Program-made: the position numbers and the translations under genes | Shown: positions 46,188 through 59,106 of the stretch, in pieces | Position numbering within the stretch: position 1 is the stretch's first letter | How the letters are laid out: each line of letters opens with the position of its first letter | NCBI RefSeq assembly: GCF_001039355.2 | Contig: NW_019774280.1 | Coordinates: 488,093 to 552,092, forward strand | Reading direction: 5' to 3' | DNA from: Lingula anatina | Taxonomy: Eukaryota > Brachiopoda > Lingulata > Lingulida > Lingulidae | Length of the DNA stretch: 64,000 nt | Notes under the pieces: model-generated | The model's input: the letters and a program-made list of their open reading frames with translations, nothing else | Told to the model about the DNA's origin: nothing | Database searches by the model: none

Positions 46188-46475
46188 TACCCGCAAGAAA
46201 ACGCAGTAGATACTCCAGCGCAGTAGACTACTGCAATTCTACTGCAAACATGCTTCAAATCTGCTTCGACTGGGGAGCTAATTAGCATATTTGAAACATG
46301 CTTCTATCATGCTGCAAATCTACTGCATTAATGCTCCTCCTCTGTACGACCCTATGTAATTTTTGAAGTAGAATTGCAGTAGGCTATGCTGCATTTCTAC
46401 TGCAAATATGCTCCACACCACTACTGCGTTAATGCTTCTTTGCTACTTCGATACTACTGCATTTTCGTGCGGGTA
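46188..46475. mobile_element. TA-flanked MITE, 284 bp (Tc1/mariner-type target)
   Basis: The element is 46190-46473. Its ends are CCCGCAAGAAAACGCAGTAG and, in reverse complement, CCCGCACGAAAATGCAGTAG (20 bases, two mismatches). It is flanked by TA on both sides. The twin block has the uninterrupted site ATTCTAGTTCGCC (TA at 49523-49524). This proves a precise insertion with TA duplication, the hallmark of Tc1/mariner-type elements. The interior is rich in CTACTGCA and its complement and has no coding frame. Confidence 0.92.
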
Positions 46476-47594
46476 GTTCGCCAATGTAAATACTAATTTC
46501 AGTTGACATTACAGAACATTATCTATTCCATAGGATTTGGTCGAGAAAAAGCATAATTCAAGTCAAGAGATATACGGGGTGTAAGTACATTATATTTGGC
46601 ATTGAAGGCTGCTACACTGTAATCCAGACTGCATTCCGCAGCACCAGTCTGGCTGAATTAGACACACAGCTTATTAATAGCAGCGTTACGCCTTGATGTG
46701 TCATAACGTTCACCGGTTCACCAACTGCATTCACTTGCCGTTACTTAAAACGTGTAATCTTGGCATTCGACTTAATTAAAATGTATGTAATCGATAGCAT
46801 GTGAAACCACAGGGGTGCATTTACTATTGATCTTTGCTTATCTAATTACGTCCTTCCATTAACATGACATAAATAGTGAGTGCTGCATTACGGCATGTGA
46901 TTTTAATCTTCGTCAACAGTCCCTTTTGGAATTCCCGTTTCAGTCAAATCCAATCTTCCCGTAACAATTATAAATTCCATCGGAGCTTCATAGCCTTGAA
47001 CTTCGTGTAATTGCCGTGCCGTTGGCAAACCTCAGTCATCCAAGCATTTCAACAGGCATTCTACCAGCACGCATGGAAACAAGGATAACATTCAACCGAA
47101 TCGTGTTGAGCAACATGTTTCCGTGCTGCCAAGAGGAAACACACCCAAATTGACCTTTGTATCACTAATGTATCACAGGAAAATGTTCCTTTTCGCTCCA
47201 GCACGTTAAAGTGAACACGCCCGTTTCTTATTGATATGTAGCGTGCGAATGAGATAATTGTGGACAAAAAAGCAACCTTTTTGTTGTTGCATCGTCTAAA
47301 TTGCACTATCCATGTCTTGTGTGCACTGTTCTACTATAAGAAGCAACATTTTTATTTAAATTTGAAATATGGAAAAAATAAAAGAATAGGAAGCAAAGTG
47401 TAGATTTTACCCATGGATTAACAGGCTATATGCCAGTTAAATTAAGCAACCAACTGCCTCAAACTTCGTCGCATTTAAACTTTTTTCTTTTGTGAAATTA
47501 GCCTTTTGTACATGTGATTACTATTTTAAATCTTTCGAAATTAAAACGACATTTTTGCACAAGAAATAAATCCTTTGGATAACAGAAACTCTGN

Positions 47595-50500
47595 CGCCCC
47601 CCCCCCCCCCCACCTCCCCTTTCCTCCGGGCACATTTACAAAGACACATCACTTGTTGTATGTCAATATCTCGGTTGGGAAGAGCTCTTAAGTCTCAAAG
47701 CCTAGTTTATCTCCACAGAGACAATCAGGTCAAAGTATACTTCTGAAAAAAAATCGATGAACGGAAAAGGACAAAACTCTGTTGTTGCATTATATGACTT
47801 TTTGAAATCCGTTTATGTCAAGCAAGTAATTTCTTACCAGTTGAACAATCAGTGACACGGCCGGTGAATAGGGGAAAAGAGTCCTGGAGGTGGGGACCAT
47901 TTAAACTAATCAAAGCGATGGAATGATTAAGTCTTAACGCCTCTTTTCTCTAAGAAACGTGCTAAGTGCTCCATGATTCTTTGAAATGAGACAAAATGAC
48001 TTTGGTATTAAAGGCGGCAGGCATCTCCTGTGACAACAACACTACATGTATACATGCATCTAAATATATCAGAATGCGACGAATGAAATTCTAGTATTGT
48101 TCAATAAAAACATCTACCTTATTTATCGTGTATTCAGAGAAAGCAATCCACCTTTCATGTACTCTTTGTGAAACGCAATTTTAGTTTTAAAGAAACAATA
48201 TTTGAAAAATTCCTATCTCTGTTCATATCATATGACCTACAGAGGTTTCCAAGAGGACGGTTAGATAACTTTTAGGTAACATGCCATATATTAAGATATA
48301 TACATACATGCATTATTTGTGATGTACAAAAACTACAAGAACTTCATGTCATTTAATGGAAATAATGACTTAAAGTGTCTATAAAAAGTTATCCGAGTTG
48401 TAAATAGGGATCACTGGTGAGTTCCGGAACGTCGTTGGGGTCTTTCCTGTTTCCAGTACCATTCATTGACTGAGATATTTGCCACACGTGCTGATATTGA
48501 AATATTTTGTACTTCTTTTCACATCGATGTGAAAACAATGTGTGTTGTAATTCAAATAAGCGCAGTTTTATAAAGAATGCTTTTAATCTCTGTAATCACT
48601 GTTTTTAATGATAACTATCTTTGAACTTTGCATTATCGTTGATCACTATCTTTGAACTCTTCCGATTATATGTAACAGAGAGAGAGAGAGAGAGAGGCTA
48701 GTGTTTTTATTCTCCTGCTTCCCTCACCCATACAATATGTATATGTTCGCAAGCATTTGCCACGTTCCCCATTTCGAACCCGTTCTTGTTTGTTTGTTTA
48801 ATTTTAATTTTATTTCCGTTGTATATTCTTTACAAATAACGTAGCTCAATTGGTTTAAACATAATACGTTCCATGCCATGAGATACGAACCAACGGCAAA
48901 ACGGACCAAACACTGTTTATTTTCATTTTACGGGGTTCCACATTCTCATGGCGCTGAAGATACTTGTTTCAAAATGGCACCTCTCCCTTTCCCCACTGTG
49001 CACTTTATTACGGCTTTCAAAACTGTTTACCTTAACGTTACTTGCACTATTTAGTCTCTCACCAAGATACTTTAATAAGACGTTTATTAATAGCTGTTTA
49101 TTGGTCTGACAACTTTTTATAGTAACCTGTATTGAAGCTGATAATATAGCGGCTTCATGTACAACAGTTTTACAAAAAAGACCATCCGGATTAATTGGAA
49201 TAGAAAGGTGCAATAAAATATTACAAATATACAGTATATAGTACATCATAACTAGTGAACTCAGAATGTTGCATGTAACACGTGCAGAAACTTCAGAATA
49301 TAGACATCTGAGTCTGGAATCGATCAGTATGTCTGTACATCAAAAACCCCAACAACTTTTCTAGAACAACAAAAGAGAAAGAGACGTGCCTCATGCACAT
49401 CGCCAGTGTCTAACATTTGTACTTCTTTACAACCGGTCCACCGGTTCACCAACAGACTGGGCACCAGAGCAACACCGACACTCCGGCAACGGGCAATACG
49501 TTTGACGTGTACGTGAATATTCTAGTTCGCCAATGTTTATACTAATTTCAGTTGACATTACAGAACAATTATCCGTTTCATAGGATTTGGTCGAGAAAAA
49601 GCATAATTGGAGTCAAGAGATATACGGGGTGTAAGTACATTATATTTGGCATTGAAGGCTGCTACACTGCAATCCAGACTGCATTCCGCAGCACCAGTCT
49701 GGCTGAATTAGACACACAGCTTATTAATAGCAGCGTTACGCCTTGATGTGTCATAACGTTCACCGGTTCACCAACTGCATTCACTTGCCGTTACTTAAAA
49801 CGTGTAATCTTGGCATTCGACTTAATTAAAATGTATGTAATCGATAGCATGTGAAACCACAGGGGTGCATTTACTATTGATCTTTCTTTATCTAATTACG
49901 TCCTTCCATTAACATGACATAAATAGTGAGTGCTGCATTACGGCATGTGATTTTAATCGTCGTCAACAGTCCCTTTTGGAGTTCCCGTTTCAGCCAAATC
50001 CAATCTTCCCGTAACAATTATAAATTCCATCGGAGCTTCGTAGCCTTGAACTTCGTTTGTAATTGCCGAGTCGTTGGCAAACTTCAGTCATCCAAGCATT
50101 TCAACAGGCATTCTACCAACACGCATGGAAACAAGGATAACATTCAACTGAATCGTGTTGAGCAACATGTTTCCGTGCTGCCAAGAGGAAACACACCCAA
50201 ATTGACCTTTGTATCACTAATGTATCACAGGAAAATGTTCCTTTTCGCTCCAGCACGTTAAAGTGAACACGCCCGTTTCTTATTGATATGTAGCGTGCGA
50301 ATGAGATAATTGTGGACAAAAAAGCAACCTTTTTGTTGTTGCATCGTCTAAATTGCACTATCCATGTCTTGTGTGCACTGTTCTACTATAAGAAGCAACA
50401 TTTTTATTTAAATTTGAAATATGGAAAAAATTAAAGAATAGGAAGCAAAGTGTAGATTTTACCCATGGATTAATATGCTATATGCCAGTTAAATTAAGCA

Positions 50501-50640
50501 ACCAACTGCCTCAAACTTCGTCGCATTTAAACTTTTTTCTTTTGTGAAATTAGCCTTTTGTACATGTGATTACTGTTTTAAATCTTTCGAAATTAAAACG
50601 ACATTTTTGCACAAGAAATAAGTCCTTTGGATAACAGAAA
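47595..50640. repeat. Duplicated block, copy B
   Basis: Begins with a C-run and CACCTCCCCTTTCCTCCGGG, as does copy A, and continues into unique DNA after GGATAACAGAAACTGTACTCC. A (GA)n tract lies at 48676-48697. No convincing gene; the matching - strand frame 48923-49249 is discussed under copy A. Confidence 0.82.
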
Positions 50641-51278
50641 CTGTACTCCGTGCAGTCACTTCGACATAGCTTGGGAAGCGGTAAGTGTTTACCCAACAAA
50701 GATTGTCCTGTCCATAATGGCACCCATAAAAGTCCCCAACATTCTAATGGGCTGCACGTTTCAAACACGGACAAGGTCGATTAAAGGTTCTAACAGAGAC
50801 TGCTGTCTGTTTTAGCCGACTAAGTTAGTTTCACAAAAAAAGCTAAAAGGCCACTTGCCTAGTTTTTGCAGATATCTAATTAAGCCCCAAGAGCACTTGG
50901 TTATTGTCTTGAGAATGACTTTGCTCTCAATGGTGACATTAGCCTATTTAGCTATGTCAAGTACATTCACTGTAGAACATTCGCTCCTTGACAAATACCG
51001 CATACTCGTCTTTACGTGATCGGCTATCAATTCTAGAATTTTAGAGTAATCCGTAAGCGTTAAACTACAGTATGTGTGAATCTTAGGTTTATGCAGCCCA
51101 CATTATATTAAAGGGATTAGATAAATGCATAGTACAAAGTATGATCTGAAAGATAGCTTGGTAATTACAAAAAACGATAGTTGTATTTTATCTGCGAGGA
51201 ATTAACTCCATTTGCGCTTAATTCTGGTTCAGTTTCGAACAGAAGCTATGGATAATGTTTAGGTTTTGATCTATGGGT

Positions 51279-51510
51279 CCATTCCCACAGACACCATCGG
51301 CCTACGTAGATCAATCCAACTCTGCAGGGACTCTCGCTGAGCGCTACCAGCTAAAATGGGTGCCACTAAGAAGAATACAGGAAAGCTGGTGATAATACGA
51401 GTACGTCGGAACAAGAGAATGCGTGCCATTAAGTTAAGCTGATTGCAATCAGGAAAAGTCTCCACAGAGTTGGATCGATCCACTTAGACCGATGGTTTTT
51501 ATGGGAATGG
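51279..51510. mobile_element. Inverted-repeat element, 232 bp, probable MITE
   Basis: The first 46 bases (51279-51324, CCATTCCCACAGACACCATC...) and the last 46 (51465-51510, reverse complement CCATTCCCATAAAAACCATC...) pair with about seven mismatches. Between them are about 140 bases without coding capacity. No target-site duplication is clear, so the superfamily is unassigned. A solo foldback structure is the alternative. Confidence 0.65.
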
Positions 51511-54500
51511 GCTCTGAAACTACAAATTTGCAGAGGATCACGCCGATTCGTACACAGAAGTGCCGTAGATAAATCGCTAAGAGTAAACGGTTTATAACTG
51601 CAAGATTAAACAGGACAATGTCAGATTGCATTTTTATTGGAAGCCTAGGCAGACACTATTGATAGCAGATACTAAAATGCAATTATGACTCCGTACTTCG
51701 AGCAGCATTTAATAAATGATGCAACCTGAAATTAATGCCGATTGATTTAGGTTTTTCTTTTCGAGTTGAACGCTTCAGAGACTAATCGTATTTGACAAAG
51801 CTATATCTCAAGTCTACGAAACAGGTCGTGGAGGTCGTTACGTCTTAAGTTACACTTTGTCGCGCGATATCTATGTGTTACAATATACAGCCAAGCGCAT
51901 TCTCTCGTCATATGTATGTAAGAATATGACGCCAAACACACCAAGACTTTCCTAGCCAGCGCATAGCAGTGTGTATGCTTTACCGAACTAAAAGCCAACT
52001 CTTGTTAATATAACAGGAACATTTCATCAAGTTGAAAGGAGTCTAAAAATAGAAGGAAAGGATATGAAAATAGCAAAACCCTGTTTCTTTTCGTATGATT
52101 ATATATCATTCACGACAGACCTCTACCTGATTAAATATCCGGATCAGATAAAAAGCAGTATAAAACGTTTACTGGGTGGAAAAGAGAGTTATCAACATAC
52201 ATGAAGTCAACATTTAAAGATGAACAACATTTCATTAGCCATCCTATTTAATGGCATTTCTTTCACCTGATTTATTAACTTCATTTCCGCTTCTCATAAC
52301 AGAGTACATTTGTTAATTCAGGCATTGGCAATGGTTTATAACACGAAAAAACACGCTCGTTCGATATGCCTGTATCTTTGTTTATTGTCCAAACAGCAAA
52401 GACTGTATTCAATTACCTGAAATGTTTCGTACAGTTCCATGTCAAAACCTTAATGTAGAAATGTACCCTGTAATAATATGACTAGGAAAAATAACGTGGT
52501 ATTTTAGATTTTTTCATCCAATACGCTTTGATAAACATATCTAAGAAAAGCGAAATGTAGGATTTCGCATTACGTCGTCGTGTCGTGCATAAAGACCTTA
52601 GCACGCCAATATTATATTGCAATTTGTACATAAAGCTATTTTTAATAACACGAAGAAAAAAGCTGTAAAGAATCCATGTTGTGTGAATGCTTGGGCTGTA
52701 TAAATGTTTATGAGCATTTGCTTATAAATGGAGGAAAGCAGCTGCATATCTATTTTGTTTTGATAACTATGCATTCTTCTCAATTCCATTAAATTCAACC
52801 GATTATTATATTATTTACATTAACACAGATTAATATATTCTGTGCGAGGGCACGTGGAAAAAGAGCTCGAAATGAGAAGTTATGAAAAATTAAGCAGCAA
52901 ATACTGTCAAATTCCGTAACAATCCAATTTCGTGTTCAGAAAATCAATCACATAGCAGCATCTATTGCTTTTGAATAAATCAAAACATGGCTTTCCAGCA
53001 TGCCACGCCAGCCGTAATGGATTCAGAACAATCTCCAGAGACGTTTCTGGCAGAGATAGAAAACAAGTGGATAATTGAGATGAAATTACGTGCCGTTGCA
53101 TTATCTAATTTTGGCATGCCGTTTTTGTTAATTTGTTCGTCACGTTGCGTAGCTATTGGTAATCCTGTCGCTTGGTAATTGTACATCTTCTTTTGGGAAT
53201 ATTTACTGAGCGTTTTCATCATAACTACAAGGGTTTTAATGAGATATTTCACAATAAATCCATCCACTATTTACGTTCAATGTATGACTCAAATACTGCA
53301 ATGTCGCTTTACTGTTAATTTGTATTTCGGGTATAAATAAATATAGATGCTAGCTGTTTCCTAGGCAAGCTTCTTTCGAACACGTTAAAAAGGTCGATAT
53401 CTAATTTCTGCGGTTTTATACATGGATCTCTCAGGAGGAAGAAGGATCCTTGCTTGGGCGCTTAATTCGCAGAAAATCAAGCAAATCGAATCAGTCGCTC
53501 TATTTTTGCCAGTTTATATTAGTTATACATGGAAAAGTATTTAATGCATCTTAAAAAAACACAAAACCAGTGAAGTTTCAAGAAAGCAGAAGCGTTGCGC
53601 TTTCTGGAAGAGATATCTTCGCGTATTTGGACTCTTTTGTGACGTTGCCAGTTCTCCCTGGAGATTCCGTAATCCGTTGCTTTTAGACTCTTATTGAATT
53701 TCCCCACAGCACACTCTGAGAGTGCTGACATAATGATACGATTACCGACTCCGAAAAGGAATAGAAAGAATTAAGTGTCACCTGTTTAAGTGGGAAAAGA
53801 CAGATAATTATATCAATCACAAGAAAAGCGGGATGGGCTCAAATTGTTCTTGCGGTTTTCGGACAGCACAACCAGGTCTCGTGTAGCTAGAGACTGAAAG
53901 GGAAGGGGATAACCGATTTCGTGACATGGGGATATGCAACAGTCCCCCGGGGCGAAACTTATTATCTAAAACCAATTAGAGAGATCGCTGTCTTCCCTAA
54001 GAGTCGGGTACTAATGAAAAACATGGTTATGATATACTGGATACAACGAAACAAAGTGTTATGTATATCACGCCTATTACCTATGGGAATACCAGAGAAG
54101 GTTAAGTTGACTGATATACCACCATGATTTGTCTTTCTTTCATGTTTTTCAAAAAAGAAGTCATATTATTTCAGGCAGGCCTCAAAAAGATGCAAAACAA
54201 TAGATTAAATGCGCTTCCCCGCACTTTATCCCTTACAGCACTCTTCATATTTTATAAGTACTGAACGCTGATCTTTCAAAGATTTAACCGTTGGGGTATT
54301 GTACAGCTGGTCATAAGGGGTCACTAAGGGTCATTATCTGCCTGTGGTAAATTTTTAAAATTGAAAATTTAGTGTAGTTCATTCCACTTATCAACCGATA
54401 TAAATTTTACACGTCAGGAATACCATCTCGGCATCCTTGCGTGGAAGTATAATCCACAATCCCCTGTTTAGTGCAAGTGATACGGTGCTGGAGCCCTGTA

Positions 54501-56093
54501 TCCCATTTCACCACCATTCCTTGATATTTTCAAAATTGTAATATATATCTTTGTACAATCACAACAAAATATGTCTACTTAAACAGATTCCGATTATATA
54601 TACTTATATAGATTAAAACATCGTGATTCTTCGATTGTTCACGCAGAGTATCATAAGCCTAGCAAAGGTTAAACATCATTGAGTTTTACTATCTAATTAT
54701 GCATACGCCTAAAGCACCAACACATAGCAATAAGTTGGCTATTATAGGATATCCCATTTTAGGTATTTGCGGTGCGGGTTGCTGGCCAGTTTTGCTCATT
54801 GCGACGGAGAAGATACTTTTTCTTTATTGCGATAGAGAAGATATTGTTTATTTATTGTGATAGAGAAGATGGGGCTCATTCATCGGTAGAAATAAATGAC
54901 TGTAGATCGTGCACATAACGCATCAATTACGCGACTGGGTATCTTCCCCGTCATGTGTGCAATAGGTTAAGCGTATACTGTTTTATGTCATTTTGCGACT
55001 GTAACGTCCAGATTGTGTACAATACAGGCGTCTGTCCGGTTTATGTGAGACCGTAATAGTACTACAAGAGGCTAGCAACATACAGAGACATATGTATGGC
55101 GGAAGAAGGAATGGTTCAGTTTTGAATTCAGCTATTTAAAATCACCAATCATTTGCAATTGGCCCAACTATTTAATTTTGAGGTATCTAGGAGTTAGTTC
55201 TTTCAGTAATTTTGACTCATTTATCACCATTGCCGAATTAAAGCAATGAAATAGTTACAATATCTGTTATACAGGGGGAATTCGATTATGTCCATGTTTC
55301 CAACTTTTTTTGTTGATTGTAGTTGAAGATAGTAGATATCATATACGTCACAATCCAATCTTAAGCTATTTGAAACATTCCACTTCACTTCTCGTTAAAT
55401 CAATGCGGATCAAATGCAACAAGCATTTCACTTTTTTAATTGAATTAACGTTTTAATAGATTTCGAAGAAAAACTACCAATGGTACAAATATAGATATAC
55501 AACTGGTTTTCCTAGCCCCTGTAATGGACCGGTATACATGAATCAAAATACACGTGGCAATTACGAAAAAGCAATAACGCTTCACATGATTTGATTTCAA
55601 CATGACCAAGGTGAACCTCAAAGGGCATTTTGGTAATTCCGTAGTGTTACTAGAATTCAATCTGGACTGTAACGTACATGGTTTTGACATATGTATTTAT
55701 CTTGTGTACAGTGTATAGATAGAAAGCTGTGCACTAATATAAACATTTTTTTTTTTATTTACAGTTAATTAATAATCACTAGGTAACAATAATGGAATTT
55801 ACACCAAAACGTTGTTTAATCCACCACTTAAATGTGTTTTCAAATAAAGTTCAACAATAAAATCACTTTTGTGCTACAAAGTAAATATCATATATATTAC
55901 TTGTCAGCTACAAAGAATTAACGTTAGCAGTAAGTGGCGGTAATTTTATAACGTACCAAACGTTTCAGTTCAGTGCAGACATGCCTCCATTGTATTCCAT
56001 ATTCGTGCTACATTTTACTGTGCAACTGGTAAGTTTTAATGACGTCAATTATTCTCCATATAGAAACGTTGGTTTATATCCAGACTCAATGAA

Positions 56094-56098
<5 letters not shown>

Positions 56099-56149
<51 letters not shown>
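56099..56149. repeat. (AT)n microsatellite
   Basis: About 25 uninterrupted AT units. Confidence 0.95.
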
Positions 56150-56151
<2 letters not shown>

Positions 56152-58424
56152 TCCAATGAATGCCGATCAGAGCATTAGAAAGTATTAGCCACTTTCATAG
56201 AAAGATTATGCCACTGTTCGGGTAGACTTCGAGAATTCAAACGCCCAGCGCCATTCTCTTGCTAACAAACTGGTATTCACTGTACCTTGAGAGAAGGGTT
56301 CGCCAGTCCCCTTATACTCGCGAGTATGTCCTTCAGTTTAGCGACGGTTGTATTGTGATACCACACATGTCGTTTAAAATATAACAGTAACATCATGTCA
56401 CGATTTCCAACAGCACTGGAAAGCGACATCTATCGTTCGGATTTTTCACTGCATTTGGATTACAATAAAAACCATGTATTGTCCGTTGGCAATGTGGCGG
56501 TAGGGGGCGCTGATGAGTTGTGTATCCTTTGTGTAGTGTCTTTATAGGCAAGAGGCGCCGGGCTGTTCTGAGCCTGTGCTGTCACCTTGTGGTTGTGTTG
56601 ATCAACTGAAAAGAAATAAAGTCAATCAGAATAAACCAACTGGAAACAAATGACACGTGGTCCAAGTGACGTGTTTTCGACTGAGAATAGAAATATTTCA
56701 GTTCTTTTCAATAAATAAAAATACAAAACTAATTTTGTTTGCGATGTGCTAAATAGGTTTCCGGCAATACTAGATATAAATCCTAGCTCAAACATACGTG
56801 TGTTCAAAATAACGCCAATTATGTGTATATTAATCTTAAATGTTTTTTCTTAAGAGCTATCTTTGAAATTCACAGAAAAGGGGAAACACTAACACAAATT
56901 TCCGCAATATTTCTTTATCTTAAAGAACTCATAAATGCAATCAGATTTGTCAGTCCTAGAATACCGTACCTACGGACAGGGCGTGTATCTGTGCTGTGTA
57001 GGGGCTTAGTTCGTCCAAAACGACTGAACACATTAATTTTTTTTTCAGAAAACTGATACAAATGTATCATTTCAAGATTGAATCCTGTTTTTTTCTAGTC
57101 AAACATTATAAAAGAGTGCCTCTTGGTGCTGCTTGCCTTGGAATATGAATCAGTATCCAGTATTACATAAGACAGCGTCATCAATTATCTCTCACCATTT
57201 GGAGCCGTGCCTTGATTTAGACTGAGGCAGACGACAGAGGCAATAATAATATAAGCTGATTGCGTGTATTAAAGAAGACCTGATTTAGTATCTCATATAT
57301 CAAAGTTTTGTGTACCAGGCAAGGGATTTGGCGCCGATGAATATTTCTTCTCTACACGAAGAAACTAGCAATTAGAATGATTGTCATTTGATTGAAATCA
57401 TTGTCGAATGATTGAAATGCAAAGCCAACATTACATCAAATCCCCAGAAAGTGGCAGCATCAATAATTGGTGTTTTGATACATGTAATGGGCTGAGGAGA
57501 CAGGCCCAATTGTAATCAAATGGATCATTCAATGTTTCTTTCCAATTTCAATTCCAACCGCCAGATTGATTTATTATCGCATTGCATGTTCTTCAAGTAA
57601 GTATGCTTCAGATAATATCAGGAAAAGCTTACTCTGTGCTTAACATTGGATCCTTTTCCAAGAATTCACGTATACTTTTCTTGGAATCCCAAATCGCTTT
57701 TCATCCTGGGCGACTAAAAGGCGTAACGAATATACTATGATATTCAGCGGTCTGATGAATTTGATCTCTCTAATTAAATTCAATAATTTACTAAACAAAG
57801 CGGTCAGCATCTCACTACGATCGACGACATAACGTTAGATAGAAGACAAGTGTCCATATAGAGTTTGGGCCCCTTGGAAAAACGTAAAATTTATTTCTAA
57901 AATCTTAGCACTGCTTAACCAGAAATGTTTGAGGCAATCACATAGAGCTTCCATTCAGTTTTTACAATACCCATGTTCGAGGCAGACAAATATTCCTATT
58001 GCCATACAAAATATCCTGCTCGCCGGTAACCTGTATTTCATCTTTGTTTTACAACTTTAATTAGCCCTATGTTTATTGAAAAACTACACTTTCGTAGCAT
58101 TATGGGGCAATGATGACTGACTTTAAAAATATGACTAGGGGGTGACAACTATGAACTACAGAGGTCTTCAATGGTACCAATCACAGGGGTAAGATTATTA
58201 TGAAAGTCAAGGTAAAACGCAAACACCCGTATCATATGATGAAAGTAGTGCAATTTGTTCCAACACATTCTCATTGAGCGCTGACAGCCTAGCACATCCA
58301 TGTGTAACGTTTAACACGTGTACGGGCAGGTAGAAGCTGATTGCCGACAGCAATGGTAGTTCTAGGAATGGAAGTCTGGTGTCCCATATGATCAGTACAG
58401 GTTAGGGTTAGTGGGAGTATTGGG

Positions 58425-58520
58425 GTTAGTATATAGGACGAATGTCACCTGTACAAAGTAATGGGGAATGGAGTACGGTTCCTAGCGGACTTCCATTCTT
58501 GTTACACTGGCAATCTCGGT
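58425..58520 (+). repeat. Dispersed repeat shared with EF-hand array spacers
   Basis: GTACAAAGTAATGGGGAATGG, then ACGGTTCCTAGCGGACTTCC and ATTCTTGTTACAC, match the repeat in the short-type array spacers (about 8565-8665, 10875-10975, 12205-12310, 14385-14485), which reads GTACAAAGTGATGGGAAACGG, ACGGTTCCCAGCGGACTACC, ATTCCTGTCACAC. The copy lies more than 35 kb from the array, so this is a mobile or dispersed repeat that was captured into the array unit before amplification. Confidence 0.75.
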
Positions 58521-59075
58521 CTTTTAAGGCAGGCTATAAGCTAGCACTGACTGAATCGCGACATTGGTGAATGGGCATGAAGAATAATTTAAGGTATATG
58601 CAGTACACTTACATTGTTCAATAGCTAGAGATTTAGCCATCATAATGAATATCAGAAAACACATTAGCTGATGCGAAATGTGTTTCTAGAAGGAAGAGAG
58701 TGCAGACAGCCTTAGTGTTAGTTATTTTTACATTTTTCTGTTACTTTATTGACGCAGATTTCCTGTTGCATGATATATAATTGGTGAATTTACTCACAAA
58801 ATGTTTATATCATTTATATCATTTTGACAGTGACAATAAATTTAGACAGTGAGGTCTAGTCTTGTAGGGCCTGGTGAATTATACAACTGCACTTTGTGTA
58901 TTCGTCACTGTCATCCAATCCCACATTTTGCAGCAGTAAGGGTTCCAGAGAGCATAGCTTTTCACAAAGCTCCTCGCTAAGATTCTGAACCCCCCTCCAC
59001 CCTCATTTAAGACCAGTAAAGTAAGGGAAACCAGACCGTTCCCTCATCTTCGCCCCCCCCTCACACGCACACGCA

Positions 59076-59106
59076 CGCTCACACACACACACACACACAC
59101 ACACAC
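59076..59106 (+). repeat. (AC)n microsatellite
   Basis: About fourteen CA units preceded by CACGCACGCTC variants. Confidence 0.95.

Larger units (their letters stand above)
44087..47593. repeat. Duplicated block, copy A (between two Ns)
   Basis: About 3.5 kb bounded by single Ns at 44086 and 47594, matching 47595-50640. The left (44098-44560) and right (46480-47590) parts look nearly identical to the twin, whereas about 44560-46180 is clearly more diverged and has many small indels. It carries a MITE at 46190-46473 that the twin lacks. No gene is seen; a - strand frame at 45623-45898 aligns without gaps with one in the twin at 48923-49249. Confidence 0.82.

Noticed and set aside
50635-50690. 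Possible internal exon between AACAG and GAAGCG|GTAAGT
   Set aside because: Consensus-like splice sites, but the exon would be under 50 bases with no partner exons or recognisable coding content.
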